Shown: positions 1 through 9,168, counted from the stretch's first letter. The stretch: DNA of 64,000 nt from Pseudoclavibacter sp. Marseille-Q3772 (GCF_916618895.1 NZ_OU745391.1:124001-188000), one strand, 5' to 3'. Notes: generated by a model not told the origin, from the sequence alone. Numbers and translations are program-made.

Positions 1-152
1 CCGGCTCGGAAACATCCGCCGCGCCCGCCGCATCCACCACGGCCACCGCAACCGCAATCGAGGCATCTGCGCCTAGCTGGGCTGCATTTGGCGGTGCCGG
101 TGCCGACAAGCTCGTCCCCGGTCACGCACCGTTCGACACTGAGGCGACCTAA
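1..152 (+). CDS. tatB: C-terminal end of a probable Sec-independent translocase TatB (partial)
   Basis: An open frame enters from the left edge and stops with TAA at 150-152. The visible 49 residues are Ala/Thr/Ser/Pro-rich with an ending PFDTEAT. This low-complexity tail followed by a short acidic PxDxEAT end resembles TatB tails of Microbacteriaceae, where tatB commonly lies tail-to-tail with the mrp/DUF1003/CBS operon seen here. No domain with a membrane helix is inside the window, so the call rests on tail composition and gene order. It could be another Ala-rich tail. Confidence 0.45.
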   Translation, partial: GSETSAAPAASTTATATAIEASAPSWAAFGGAGADKLVPGHAPFDTEAT

Positions 153-199
153 CCGGGGCGTATGCCTGGACGCGGGAGCTTAGGCCCGCAAACAAGCGG

Positions 200-1306
200 C
201 TAGTCGAAATGCAGCGGAAGCCGGCGCCCCGCCAAACCCTGGGGCCGGACGCGGATCGCGTCCGCGGCTTGCTGCAGCGCGCGAGCTGCCGGATCGTCAG
301 GATGGGACAGCACGATCGGCTCGCCGCTATCACCTGCGGCGCGCAGCGGCTCGCTAACCGGAACATTCGCGATCAGCGGCACACCGAGCTTATTCGCAAC
401 CTGCTCGCCACCGCCCGAGCCGAACAGCGCAAACTCGCTGCCATCCGCCAACACCGTAGGCGAGAGCGTCTCAATCACGCCGATCACCCGCTGACCCGTT
501 TTCTCTGCGAGGGCACCAGAACGCCACGCCACCTCGGCGGCGGCGGGCTGCGGCGTGGTGACTACGAGCACCTCGCTGCGGGGAAGCAGCTGCGCCAGCG
601 AGATGGCGATATCGCCAGTACCTGGCGGTAGATCAATCAGCAGCACGTCGAGGTCGCCGAAGAACACATCGCGCAGGAACTGCTCTAAGGTACGGTGCAG
701 CATCGGGCCGCGCCAGGCAACGACTTCACCTGGATTGCGCAGGAACATGCCGATGGAGACCGCTTTGACATCGTGCGCAATCGGCGGCAGCATGAGTTCA
801 CCAACCTGGGTTGGTTGCGCTTCGGGAGGTAGGCCCAGCAGTCCCGGTACCGAAAAGCCGTACACATCCGCATCCACAACACCAACGCGTAATCCGCTCG
901 CGGCAAGGGATGCGGCCAGGTTTACGGTGACTGTCGATTTGCCAACACCACCCTTACCGCTGGTGACTGCAATGATGCGCGTCAGCGAGTCGGGTCCAAA
1001 GGGGTGAGTGTCGCGCTTGCCGCGAAGCTTCGTGGTGAGGTCCTTGCGCTGCTGCGGTGTCATCACGCCGATACGCAGCGTGTACTCGGTGTCGCCGCAG
1101 GTACGGTCCAGAGCGGCGCGTACATCGGCCTCAATTCGACTCGCTGCGGGGCAACCAACGATGGTGAGCAGTACCTCGACGTGCACGCAGCCAGCGTCGT
1201 CTATGTCAATCTCGCTGACCATGCCGAGCTCGGTGAGTGGTCTGCGGAGTTCTGGATCTTGGACTTCGCTCAGCGCCTGCCAGACTCGGTCTCGCAGCTC
1301 AGTCAT
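200..1306 (-). CDS. mrp: Mrp/NBP35-family P-loop ATPase, iron-sulfur carrier
   Basis: 368 aa. An N-terminal MIP18/DUF59-like domain (about residues 5-85) precedes a deviant-Walker ParA/MinD-type ATPase domain with SGKGGVGKST at 116-125 and VVDADVYG at 143-150. Family members bind and transfer Fe-S clusters in the cytosol. The CPxC motif found in many bacterial Mrp proteins is absent at the expected place (SPTVLADGSEF instead), as in other actinobacterial members, so cluster binding by these cysteines cannot be assumed. The ATG overlaps the stop of the upstream DUF1003 gene (ATGA), so it is the last gene of a three-gene minus-strand operon. Confidence 0.93.
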   Translation of the reverse strand: MTELRDRVWQALSEVQDPELRRPLTELGMVSEIDIDDAGCVHVEVLLTIVGCPAASRIEADVRAALDRTCGDTEYTLRIGVMTPQQRKDLTTKLRGKRDTHPFGPDSLTRIIAVTSGKGGVGKSTVTVNLAASLAASGLRVGVVDADVYGFSVPGLLGLPPEAQPTQVGELMLPPIAHDVKAVSIGMFLRNPGEVVAWRGPMLHRTLEQFLRDVFFGDLDVLLIDLPPGTGDIAISLAQLLPRSEVLVVTTPQPAAAEVAWRSGALAEKTGQRVIGVIETLSPTVLADGSEFALFGSGGGEQVANKLGVPLIANVPVSEPLRAAGDSGEPIVLSHPDDPAARALQQAADAIRVRPQGLAGRRLPLHFD

Positions 1307-1929
1307 TCGCTCTCACGCTCGGGCGACGCGGGCGAGTCTGCGCGCTGTTGCTGGTCGAGTTCGCGTTCGTACTGACGCTGTTCGATCTCCTCGACCATGG
1401 CGCGGACTTCCGCCCGTACGAAGTCCTTGGATGCGAGTTCGCTGGCCAGCATCCGCAGGGCAACCATCTCGCGGGTGAGATACTCCAGGTCGGCGACCTG
1501 TCGCTCTGCTCGCTGACGGTCTTGCTCAATCTGTACGCGGTCACGGTCATCCTGGCGGTTCTGTGCCAACAGAATCATCGGTGCCGCGTAGGAGGCCTGC
1601 AGCGAGAGCGCCAGTGTCAACGCGATAAAGCCGAGATCTGCAGAGTCGAACCGCCAATTGGGTGGGGCGACGGAGTTCCAGATCATCCAGGCCGCGACGA
1701 ATACTGACAGGATGAGTAGGAATGCCGGGGTGCCCATCCCACGGGCAATTGCTTCCATAGAGCGGCCGAGCAAATCCCGGCTGCCGCGTTCCTTGCGCTC
1801 TGACCGATCGCCTCGCTCTGTTCGCTCAGCGCGATCGTGACGAGAACCTTCCTGGCGGCGTTTGCGTGACTGCTGTCGCGCGGTTTTTGGCACAAACAGC
1901 AGCTCGTCGTTCTGATCGATTTCAGCCAC
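1303..1929 (-). CDS. DUF1003 family membrane protein
   Basis: 208 aa from GTG at 1929, chosen because GGAGGT sits five bases upstream and the start overlaps the stop of the preceding gene (1922-1924). A basic, charged N-terminal stretch (Lys/Arg/Glu-rich, about residues 10-55) leads to two closely spaced membrane segments (around FLLILSVFVAAWMIW and FIALTLALSLQASYA), followed by a charged coiled-coil tail rich in Arg/Gln/Glu. This is the DUF1003 layout; the function is unknown. It is translationally coupled on both sides, to the CBS/MgtE-N protein and to Mrp, which suggests a shared role, possibly metal or Mg2+ related. Confidence 0.85.
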   Translation of the reverse strand: MAEIDQNDELLFVPKTARQQSRKRRQEGSRHDRAERTERGDRSERKERGSRDLLGRSMEAIARGMGTPAFLLILSVFVAAWMIWNSVAPPNWRFDSADLGFIALTLALSLQASYAAPMILLAQNRQDDRDRVQIEQDRQRAERQVADLEYLTREMVALRMLASELASKDFVRAEVRAMVEEIEQRQYERELDQQQRADSPASPERESE

Positions 1930-3238
1930 GGGTACCTCCATTCGCCACCGATGGGAGGGTGATCGAGGCAGTCGCGGGTGCGGAGTCGGCCCGATCGTCA
2001 GCGGCCTTCGAACGCCAGTCATTGGGCAAAATATGGTCGAGCACATCGTCGACGGTGATCACGCCGACCAAGCAATCATTATCGTCAACGACTGGCAGCG
2101 CCACCAGGTCGTAGCGTGCCAGCGAACGCACCACGTCGATATCCGGGCTCGATGTATGTGCCGGTTCGACGCGCTTATCCAAGATCGATCCGACCCGCTC
2201 ATGTGGGGGGTAACGCAGCAGGCGTTGGAAATGAACGAGACCGAGATAACGTCCGGTGGGCGGTTCGTAAGGGGATGCGGTGACGAACACGGCGGTTGCA
2301 AGCGCGGGTGCAATCTCGCTGCGACGGATGAGCACGAGCGCTTCGGCAACTGAGGTGTCTGCCGACACAATGATCGGGTCGGTGGTCATCAACCCACCGG
2401 CCGTATTCGGCTCGAATTCGAGCAACATGCGCACGTCTTCGGCCTCTTCTGGGGCCATCAGCTCGAGCAGTGCGTGCGATTTTGCATCGTCGAGCTTGCC
2501 GATCAGGTCCGCCGCATCGTCGGGTTGCATTTGGTCGAGCACATCGGCGGCTCGCTGCTGGTCGAAATGCTCGATGATGACGAGCTGGTCATCCTCATGC
2601 ATTTCTTCGAGCACATCGGCTAGCCGTTCGTCCTCCATCTCCTCGACCACTTCCAAGCGGCGGTCCACGGGGAGATCGAGGAGCGCATCGGCAAGGTCAC
2701 TCGGCTCCATTTCCGAGTGCGCCGTGAGGAACTGCGTGGCGGCAGTATCGGATGCGGGGTCAAGATCGAGCTCGATTTCCTCCCAGTCGATATACCGGGT
2801 TGGTGGCTTGCCGAATAGCGTGGTGGTGGTTCGGGGAAGCCTGACGAATAGCTGACTGATCGACCAGTTCCCGGCTTCGTCCTCGGCAATCGCGCAGTCC
2901 TCGATGGTCGCGCGTGTCTTGGAAGCATGCAGGGTTCCGGCATGATCGAGAACATCGGTGAACACCCGGACTTCCTCGCCGCGCTGTTCGAATGGGCGCT
3001 CATCCAGCTCATCCCAATCGACGATGAGCTGAGAGGAACCGATTGAAAGTACGTGACGCATCGGTACGAACACGGGGCGCCTCGCACCGGAGGGATCAAC
3101 CAGGATGCCGTTGACCGCAGGCGCAGCAGCGGAGCGGTAGTTCACGATAATGTCGCGGAACTTGCCGACGCGATCCCCGCCGGGATCAAACACGGCGGTA
3201 TTGGCGAGACGGGCAACAAACACCTTTGCGACGGACAC
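1922..3238 (-). CDS. MgtE N-domain and CBS-pair protein lacking the transport domain
   Basis: 438 aa from GTG at 3238. The frame is open up to 3361, but homologous proteins begin near VSVAKVFVARL, and the shorter start leaves room for a divergent promoter region before 3369. N-terminal PRC-barrel-like segments, then an MgtE intracellular N domain (repeats such as LADVLEEMHEDDQLVIIEHF, around 235-320), then two CBS motifs (one ending in the GLVHFQRLL strand, the other in VGVITVDDVLDHI). The five-helix Mg2+ channel domain of MgtE is missing, so this is a regulatory or sensing protein, not a transporter by itself. First gene of the operon with DUF1003 and mrp. Confidence 0.85.
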   Translation of the reverse strand: MSVAKVFVARLANTAVFDPGGDRVGKFRDIIVNYRSAAAPAVNGILVDPSGARRPVFVPMRHVLSIGSSQLIVDWDELDERPFEQRGEEVRVFTDVLDHAGTLHASKTRATIEDCAIAEDEAGNWSISQLFVRLPRTTTTLFGKPPTRYIDWEEIELDLDPASDTAATQFLTAHSEMEPSDLADALLDLPVDRRLEVVEEMEDERLADVLEEMHEDDQLVIIEHFDQQRAADVLDQMQPDDAADLIGKLDDAKSHALLELMAPEEAEDVRMLLEFEPNTAGGLMTTDPIIVSADTSVAEALVLIRRSEIAPALATAVFVTASPYEPPTGRYLGLVHFQRLLRYPPHERVGSILDKRVEPAHTSSPDIDVVRSLARYDLVALPVVDDNDCLVGVITVDDVLDHILPNDWRSKAADDRADSAPATASITLPSVANGGTRG

Positions 3239-3368
3239 GACGCCATCGTACTTTGCTCGGGTCGTGGTGCGGAGAAAACGCTCGGGCCGGCAGCGGATTC
3301 GTTCGATCAGCCACGCCGGTATGGGGGACTTTTCAGTGTGACGCGCGCTCGCGGGAGACAATAGTGGG

Positions 3369-4088
3369 ATGAATAACGCGCGCCCCTCATTTTCGCCACA
3401 ACTCCCGAAGATTCCCGATGGAACCGTCGTTGCGTCATTTTCTAGTTATGAGCAGGCGCGGGAAGCCGTCGATACGCTCGCTCGGCGCGAGGGATTCTCC
3501 TTGCAACAGATCTCCATCGTGGGCAGCGATCTCAAATCGGTTGAGCGCGTGATTGGTCGGATGAGCGCGGCCCGAGCCGCGATGAGCGGAGCGGTGACCT
3601 GCACCATGATGGGTCTGTTTGTGACGCTGATGTGGCTGCTGATCTATCCGGAGGCGGGATTTAGCTCGATCCTTGGCGTTTTTCTCTTGGCGATCGCATT
3701 CGGAACCATTTGGAGTCTGCTCGCGTACGCACTTTCGCCGCGCAAACGTGAGTTCACCTCGATGATGCAACTGACCGCATCCCGCTTTGATCTGCTCGTG
3801 CCACCTGCCCTGGCAGCGCAGGCTGCTCAGGTGCTCGGTGTGCAAGCGGCTGCGGACGGCGGGCACATTGCACAAACACCACAGGTGCCTACGCCGCAGA
3901 ACACGACGGTGCCTCATGACGCCAGTGGCGCAACCGCACAAGCAACACAGCCGTCACCGGAGTGGGCGGGGACTAATGAGCCCGCTGACGGGTCCGGTAC
4001 GCAGGCGCAGCGTCCGCGTACCTATGGCGAGATGCAGGATGAGCTTCGACGCAAACAGGCACAGGAGCGCGACGAGCAAGGGGAGTAA
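3369..4088 (+). CDS. General stress protein (GSP17M-like domain) with two membrane helices
   Basis: 239 aa. The N-terminal part (about 18-60, VVASFSSYEQAREAVDTLA) matches the general stress protein 17M fold, a ferredoxin-like module that also opens B. subtilis YflT-type proteins. Two hydrophobic segments at about 73-93 and 100-121 follow, then a Gln/Thr/Pro-rich hydrophilic tail of about 85 residues ending in charged residues. It is transcribed divergently from the CBS protein operon and ends at a clear intrinsic terminator, so it is probably monocistronic. Function unknown. Confidence 0.8.
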   Translation: MNNARPSFSPQLPKIPDGTVVASFSSYEQAREAVDTLARREGFSLQQISIVGSDLKSVERVIGRMSAARAAMSGAVTCTMMGLFVTLMWLLIYPEAGFSSILGVFLLAIAFGTIWSLLAYALSPRKREFTSMMQLTASRFDLLVPPALAAQAAQVLGVQAAADGGHIAQTPQVPTPQNTTVPHDASGATAQATQPSPEWAGTNEPADGSGTQAQRPRTYGEMQDELRRKQAQERDEQGE

Positions 4089-4102
4089 CGCTGCTCCGAG
4101 GT

Positions 4103-4136
4103 CAACCCCGGCTTGCATGCCGGGGTTGTTTGTTTT
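4103..4136 (+). terminator. Intrinsic terminator after the general stress protein gene
   Basis: Ten-base-pair perfect stem CAACCCCGGC / GCCGGGGTTG (4103-4112 with 4119-4128), six-base loop, followed by a T-rich run (TTTGTTTT). It ends the 3369-4088 transcript before the PadR promoter. Confidence 0.9.
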
Positions 4137-4161
4137 CCCATGTGATACGTGATGCTTTGCC

Positions 4162-4190
4162 TTGCATACTATGCCACGCGTAGTTAAAAT
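4162..4190 (+). promoter_or_regulatory. Sigma-A-like promoter of the PadR operon
   Basis: TTGCAT at 4162-4167 and TAAAAT at 4185-4190 are separated by exactly 17 bases, a good match to a housekeeping promoter. The start codon of the PadR gene (4209) follows 18 bases later with a GGGAGG ribosome site. PadR regulators usually repress their own operon, so an operator is expected here. Confidence 0.7.
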
Positions 4191-4208
4191 GTGAAGTGGG
4201 AGGTTCAA

Positions 4209-4568
4209 ATGATTAGTCCAGAGATCATTCGCGGCTATATCGACCTGATCGTGCTCGAAGCACTTTTGGACGAACCTTCCTATGGGTACGCCATCTCGAA
4301 ACGAATTGATCACCTCACCGACGGTGACTACGCCATCAAAGAAACAACGCTGTACTCGGCGCTGCGACGGCTCGAGCGCCAAGGTCTCGTTTCCTCGTAC
4401 CGGGAACAATCGGAAGCTGGTCGCCTGCGCACCTACTACGCACTGACAGAACCCGGTCTAGAGCATTATCGAGATCGTGTCGAGCAGTGGGTTGCCACCG
4501 GAGACCTGGTCCGCCGCTTCATCCGCACAGACGTTCTGCCCACCCACCCAACACCGAACTGTCGCTAG
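4209..4568 (+). CDS. PadR family transcriptional regulator
   Basis: 119 aa from ATG at 4209, chosen for the GGGAGG at 4198-4203; an upstream ATG at 4191 lacks a ribosome site. Winged-helix PadR domain: ILEALL-type first helix (GYIDLIVLEALLDEPSYGYAIS), then the recognition helix and wing region (ETTLYSALRRLERQGLVSS), and the Tyr-Tyr-x-Leu-Thr strand (RTYYALTEPG). The short C-terminal part makes it a small, subfamily-2-like PadR. It is followed 12 bases later by its membrane partner, the common arrangement of PadR with a prefix-domain membrane protein. Ligand unknown. Confidence 0.92.
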   Translation: MISPEIIRGYIDLIVLEALLDEPSYGYAISKRIDHLTDGDYAIKETTLYSALRRLERQGLVSSYREQSEAGRLRTYYALTEPGLEHYRDRVEQWVATGDLVRRFIRTDVLPTHPTPNCR

Positions 4569-4580
4569 GAGGCGACCGTC

Positions 4581-5573
4581 ATGGAAACCATCACCACCTA
4601 TATCGAACACATGTTTCGAGGGCTTCCGCGTACCGAGAACGTGTTGCGAGCACAGAGCGATCTCGAGCAGATGTGCCTCGACCGCTTCCACGAGCTGCGT
4701 GCGCAGGGTCTGGGAGAGAACGAAGCCGTGGGGCAAGTCATTAGCCAGTTCGGGAATCTCGATGATGTGGCCGACGAACTCGGCATTAGTTCCGAGGTGC
4801 ACCGCGCCAATCCCGATCAGCCGCGCTTCATTCCTCGCGCGGAGGCAGACAAGTACCTCCGTGTCTCCGGTTTTGTATCGCGCTTGGTGGCTTGCGGCAT
4901 CGCAATCATCTTTGCCTCGCTCATCGCGTTCTTCCTTATCGGTAATCTTGCCGAGGGCGGGCTCGATGGAATTGATGAGGGCGATCCGCAGGGTATGCTC
5001 GCGATCATCGTGATGCTGCTTGGTATCGCAGTGAGCGTGATTTTCTTCGTGCTCGCGGGTGTCAAGTATGAGCGATTCGAGCCACTCGAAGAGAATGGCG
5101 TGGCGCTCGCACCGCAAGACCGCAGGGAGTTTAGCGAGCTGCGCGAGCGCGAAGGAACACGCTTTGCGCTGATGATTGGCGGGGGCGTGCTTGTCTGCCT
5201 GCTGGGCGTGTGCTCACTGCTACTGCTTGGCATTATGCGAGGTGCAGAGGATGTGCTGGCAATTAGCTCGCTGTTTGTATTCCTCGCAGTGGGTGTCGCC
5301 ATGCTCGTCATTGCCGGGATGCGTCGGGGCGCACTCAGCGTGCTGGCATCAGAGGGTGACTACACGCCGGAGCGACGCGCGCAGGCGAAGCGCCTGCAGG
5401 GCATCGCGGGTGCCTACTGGTGTGTCGTTGTTGCGGTCTTCTTGGTTTGGGGCTTGGGCTTCAATGGATGGAGACAGGCATGGATTGTCTGGCCGGTCGC
5501 CGGTGTGATCTGGGGAGCGATTGCTGCGTTCGCTGAATCGAGCAGCTCCGGAAAGAAATCAGCAGAGCGATAA
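4581..5573 (+). CDS. Membrane protein with permease-prefix domain, PadR partner
   Basis: 330 aa. The N-terminal 75 residues form the small helical permease prefix / DUF1700-like domain often encoded next to PadR regulators. About six membrane segments follow (near 100-122, 138-162, 192-215, 221-245, 270-290 and 298-318). No transport motif is visible. The gene lies 12 bases behind the PadR gene and has an AGGAGG ribosome site, so the two are co-transcribed. By analogy with other PadR pairs it may sense or counter envelope stress; this is inference. Confidence 0.7.
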   Translation: METITTYIEHMFRGLPRTENVLRAQSDLEQMCLDRFHELRAQGLGENEAVGQVISQFGNLDDVADELGISSEVHRANPDQPRFIPRAEADKYLRVSGFVSRLVACGIAIIFASLIAFFLIGNLAEGGLDGIDEGDPQGMLAIIVMLLGIAVSVIFFVLAGVKYERFEPLEENGVALAPQDRREFSELREREGTRFALMIGGGVLVCLLGVCSLLLLGIMRGAEDVLAISSLFVFLAVGVAMLVIAGMRRGALSVLASEGDYTPERRAQAKRLQGIAGAYWCVVVAVFLVWGLGFNGWRQAWIVWPVAGVIWGAIAAFAESSSSGKKSAER

Positions 5574-5591
5574 CCGCTACCAAACAGTGCC

Positions 5592-5622
5592 GTGCACCCG
5601 GAGAGTAGCTCTCCGGGTGCAC
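5592..5622. terminator. Stem-loop between convergent genes
   Basis: A perfect 14-bp inverted repeat, GTGCACCCGGAGAG and its complement (5592-5605 with 5609-5622), with a three-base loop lies between the stop codons at 5573 and 5639. There is no long T tract, but its position between converging genes fits a bidirectional terminator. Confidence 0.75.
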
Positions 5623-5638
5623 AGGACGTCTGAGGAGA

Positions 5639-7087
5639 CTAGGCTCGCTGGCCGCGTACGCGACGCATCCAGTCTTCGACATCATCGGCAGTTCGCGGAA
5701 TGGCTGCCGATAGGTTCTCGGCACCGGAGTCGGTCACCAGAATGTCGTCCTCGATCCGTACACCGATGCCGCGGTATTCCGCGGGGACCGTTAGATCATC
5801 GGGCTGGAAGTACAGGCCCGGTTCAATGGTGAACACCATGCCGGCCTTGACCTCCCCATCCATGTACATCTCGCGTCGAGCCTGGGCGCAGTCGTGCACA
5901 TCGATGCCAAGGTGGTGACTGGTTCCGTGCACCATGTACCGGCGGTGCGGCACAGTATCGGGGTCGAGCGCCTGCTCCAGCGGCATATCAATGAGGCCGC
6001 GATCAATCAACGACTCAGCGATCGAGCGCATGGCGGTGGCATGCACATCACGGAAGGTGATTCCGGGGCGAACAATGGCGAATGCTGCATCGGCGGCTGC
6101 GCGCACTGCTTCGTACACCCAGCGCTGCACCGGGCTGAATGTTCCGTTCACCGGCAGCGTGCGCGTGATATCAGCGGTGTAGTAGGAATCCCCCTCGACG
6201 CCCGCATCCACGAGTAGTAGATCCCCATCGCGCACGGCACCGTCGTTATCCGTCCAGTGCAGGATGCAGGCATGGGCTCCCGAGGCCGCAATCGTGCCGT
6301 ATCCGACATCGTTACCCTCTACGCGGGCCCTCGAGAAGAACGAGGTCTCTACGATGCGTTCGCCGCGCGGGTGACCGATGGCCGCATCCAGGCCGCGAAT
6401 AATGTCATCGAATCCGCGAGCGGTCGCTGACACGACCTCGCGCATCTGCTCGATCTCCCACGCATCCTTTACGAGTCGCATCTCGCTTACGGTCTGAGCG
6501 ACCTGCGGGTTCTCGCCAGTGAGGTCGCCGCGTTTCGCCGTGAACTCATCGATCGGTGCGCACTGAATACCGAGCTCCACAGAAACCTGCTCGACGCTCG
6601 GGCGCGGACCCGTCCAGAACTCACCAATTGCGGCATTGGCGTAGAACTCGTCCGTGTCACGTCCCGCAGCTTCGCGGAAATACAGGGTGACTTCGTGACC
6701 GTTCGTAACTGGATCAAATACGAGCACGGCGCCCGGAACGGTGCGCGATCCCCATCCTGCCAAATAGGTAAAGGCGGTATCGGCCCGGTACGGATAATCG
6801 GTGTCATTGGCACGCACCTTGGTATCGCCGGCCGCAATCACCAGACGTTCACCGGGGAATGCCGCTGACAGCGTCTCGCGGCGTTTGGCAGCGGCGTCTG
6901 CCACATCCCAGCGCTGCGGTTCCGGCAGCTTCGGGTCAGCCCATCCCGACATGATGAATGAGCGGAATGCGTCACTATCGGGAGTGGTGCTGCGATTCTC
7001 GTCCCGGTCCTGCGACGCGCCAGCCGAGTTGTCTGTGGCTGCTTGCTGCGTGGTTTCGGAGATTTGATCGGATTCACTCATATGCAA
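5639..7087 (-). CDS. pepP: Xaa-Pro aminopeptidase P (M24B metallopeptidase)
   Basis: 482 aa. It has an N-terminal aminopeptidase P domain (about 45-190) and a pita-bread catalytic domain with the full dinuclear metal ligand set: D294, D306, H391 or H392 (in HGTSHHLG), E422 (IEPGLYF) and E446 (VRIEDD). It removes N-terminal residues that precede proline and is cytosolic. An extra acidic, Gln/Asp-rich N-terminus of about 40 residues precedes the domain. ATGs at 7087 and 7081 are both possible starts. It faces the permease-prefix gene tail to tail, with the 5592 stem-loop between them. Confidence 0.93.
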   Translation of the reverse strand: MHMSESDQISETTQQAATDNSAGASQDRDENRSTTPDSDAFRSFIMSGWADPKLPEPQRWDVADAAAKRRETLSAAFPGERLVIAAGDTKVRANDTDYPYRADTAFTYLAGWGSRTVPGAVLVFDPVTNGHEVTLYFREAAGRDTDEFYANAAIGEFWTGPRPSVEQVSVELGIQCAPIDEFTAKRGDLTGENPQVAQTVSEMRLVKDAWEIEQMREVVSATARGFDDIIRGLDAAIGHPRGERIVETSFFSRARVEGNDVGYGTIAASGAHACILHWTDNDGAVRDGDLLLVDAGVEGDSYYTADITRTLPVNGTFSPVQRWVYEAVRAAADAAFAIVRPGITFRDVHATAMRSIAESLIDRGLIDMPLEQALDPDTVPHRRYMVHGTSHHLGIDVHDCAQARREMYMDGEVKAGMVFTIEPGLYFQPDDLTVPAEYRGIGVRIEDDILVTDSGAENLSAAIPRTADDVEDWMRRVRGQRA

Positions 7088-7130
7088 AGTCTGTCATAGC
7101 GGCCGAGCTGCGCGAGCTGGGAGCGGGGCA

Positions 7131-8168
7131 CTAGCCGGCGGGTGTGAGCTCGGCAAACACCGGCCGGTGATCGGAGCCGGAGCGATCCTCACGCGTAATC
7201 ACCTCGAACCCTGTCGCTTGCCATTGCGGTGTCGACATGACGTGGTCGATGGATGCGACCAGCAGCGGTGGCTTACCGCTGGTCCACGTTCCCGCAGTTG
7301 CCGTGCCCGTAGCAACGGCCGCATCCACACACGCGCCCAAATGTGCGCCGGACGCGCTCTCCAACCCCGCAAGGTGATCGATGGTCGCATTCAGGTCGCC
7401 TGCGAGGATCGTCTCTCCCTCGCATACCGTGGCCAACCACTCCAGGTCCTGCTGCCATGTTGACATCGTTCGTGGCAGGGGAGCGATCGGGTGGGCAGCG
7501 ATCAATCGCGGTCCGGAGCTGTCCTCAGGTTCCGCAATGACCGTAGCCAGTGCCGCCGTGTCACCGAGATCCTCGCGCTTCACATAATGACCGAGATCGG
7601 TTGAGACAAGCAGGGTCGTCTCAGCGGCACGATAGCCGGGAGCACCGGTACCGGCGATCACCTGCATCGGCTTACCCAGGTCCTCCAGCTGCGCGGCAAT
7701 TTCGATGCCCATGTCTTCAGTGGTCTCCGGCAACATCAGTACGTCGACGTCGTAGTCGGCAGCGAGAGCGGCAATTGTGGGCGATCCGGGCTCATTGCCG
7801 AGCGTGTTCCAAGACAGCACCCGGATGCTTCCCTCCCCGGACTCCGGTGTCTTGGCAAGAGCCACGCCACGTCCAAACACATCAGCCATGCCCACGGCGA
7901 GTACCGCCGTCAGCGTTATCGCAAGGATTCCGGATGCAGCGCGGACAGTTCGGCGTGCGGCAAACGCGATGGCCAGGCACAGCACGAGCAGCACTGCAAT
8001 AGCGATGAGGTGGATGATCCGAAACGGTACGACCTGCGCGAACGGGAAGGTGCGGTTCATGCCAAGCAGGCGCGGCCACATGATGAGTACAGCGGCACAG
8101 GCAGCGATCACCGAAAGGATGACGCCGGTGATGATGCCGCCGTACGCGGGCTGCTTAGATTTCGACAT
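7131..8168 (-). CDS. Membrane-anchored endonuclease/exonuclease/phosphatase family protein
   Basis: 345 aa. Three hydrophobic segments in the first 110 residues anchor the protein; the rest is an EEP (DNase I-like) domain. Visible catalytic motifs are SWNTLG, LAGDLNATIDH, SIDHVMST and the final GSDHRPVF. The domain most likely faces outside the membrane. Substrate is unknown; related actinobacterial proteins are annotated as phosphodiesterases or nucleases. It is a lone minus-strand gene; a TACGCT box lies nine bases upstream of the ATG, so its leader is very short. Confidence 0.85.
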   Translation of the reverse strand: MSKSKQPAYGGIITGVILSVIAACAAVLIMWPRLLGMNRTFPFAQVVPFRIIHLIAIAVLLVLCLAIAFAARRTVRAASGILAITLTAVLAVGMADVFGRGVALAKTPESGEGSIRVLSWNTLGNEPGSPTIAALAADYDVDVLMLPETTEDMGIEIAAQLEDLGKPMQVIAGTGAPGYRAAETTLLVSTDLGHYVKREDLGDTAALATVIAEPEDSSGPRLIAAHPIAPLPRTMSTWQQDLEWLATVCEGETILAGDLNATIDHLAGLESASGAHLGACVDAAVATGTATAGTWTSGKPPLLVASIDHVMSTPQWQATGFEVITREDRSGSDHRPVFAELTPAG

Positions 8169-8244
8169 AACCGCACGAGCGTAGCGCTGATGCCTGACGG
8201 AATGGTGAATAGGATGCTGTTATCAGGCCGAACTGAGCGAAGAG

Positions 8245-9162
8245 GTGAGCGCCAGCATGATGCAGCAGCACAGTCTGTCAGAGCATGATCGAACGGCGAA
8301 GGCGATCCGCATCGACCTGCACACACACTCGAATGCCTCCGACGGCACCCAGCCGCCGGGCGAGCTTATGCGCGTCGCCAAAGCAAACGGACTCGATGTG
8401 ATCGCCCTGACCGACCACGACACAACAGCCGGTTGGAGCGATGCTGCACAGGCCGCCGTCGAGGTTGGGATCATGCTCGTTCCGGGGATCGAGGTTTCTA
8501 CAAAACTCGGGCCGGCGTCGGTGCATGTGCTCGCCTACCTGCCCGACCCCGAGCATCCCGCCTTAATCGAAGTCATGGAACGAGCGCGGCAGGGGCGCGT
8601 ACATCGCGCCGAGCGAATCGTCGCGGCACTCGCCGCTGATTTTCCACTCACCTGGGAAGACGTGCTCGCAGTAAGCGAGCCCGGGGCAACGATCGGCCGC
8701 CCGCATATCGCAGACGCCCTCGTTGCGCGCGGTATCGTGCCCTCACGCAGTGAGGCGTTCGCGTCAGTGCTGCATGTGCGGGGTAAGTATTACGTACCGC
8801 ACGAATCACCCCATCCGGTAGACGCCATTGAACTCATCGCTGCTGCAGGGGCAGTGCCCGTGCTCGCCCACGGTGGCAGTCGTGGCGCGGTGGCGCTGAA
8901 CGAACCGGTGTTCACCAAGATGGTGGCGGCAGGGCTCGCGGGAGTCGAGATCCGGCACCGCGAGAACGACGCTCACGCTCGTGAGCAATTGGCCAATTAC
9001 GCACGGCGATGGGATTTGATCGTCACCGGATCAAGTGATTACCACGGGGCCGGAAAACCGAACGAGCTGGGGGAGAACACCACCGACCCCGAGCAGCTCA
9101 CCCGCATCCTGCAAGCTGGCACCGGTACCGATGCGGTGAACAGCACTGCAGTGTTCGGGTAG
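8245..9162 (+). CDS. PHP domain phosphoesterase (RNase AM / nucleoside 3',5'-bisphosphate phosphatase type)
   Basis: 305 aa from GTG 8245; ATGs at 8257 and 8260 are alternatives, with AGAGG upstream of all three. Metal-binding PHP motifs are in order: DLHTHSNASDG, LTDHDTT, PGIEVST, GRPHIADAL, LAHGG and a final SDYHG. The single-domain size matches the TrpH/YciV family, which removes the 3'-phosphate of pAp and acts as a 5'-3' exonuclease on short RNA. Substrate is inferred from the family. It converges on the DEAD-box helicase gene with only six bases between stops. Confidence 0.88.
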   Translation: MSASMMQQHSLSEHDRTAKAIRIDLHTHSNASDGTQPPGELMRVAKANGLDVIALTDHDTTAGWSDAAQAAVEVGIMLVPGIEVSTKLGPASVHVLAYLPDPEHPALIEVMERARQGRVHRAERIVAALAADFPLTWEDVLAVSEPGATIGRPHIADALVARGIVPSRSEAFASVLHVRGKYYVPHESPHPVDAIELIAAAGAVPVLAHGGSRGAVALNEPVFTKMVAAGLAGVEIRHRENDAHAREQLANYARRWDLIVTGSSDYHGAGKPNELGENTTDPEQLTRILQAGTGTDAVNSTAVFG

Positions 9163-9168
9163 CGAGCC

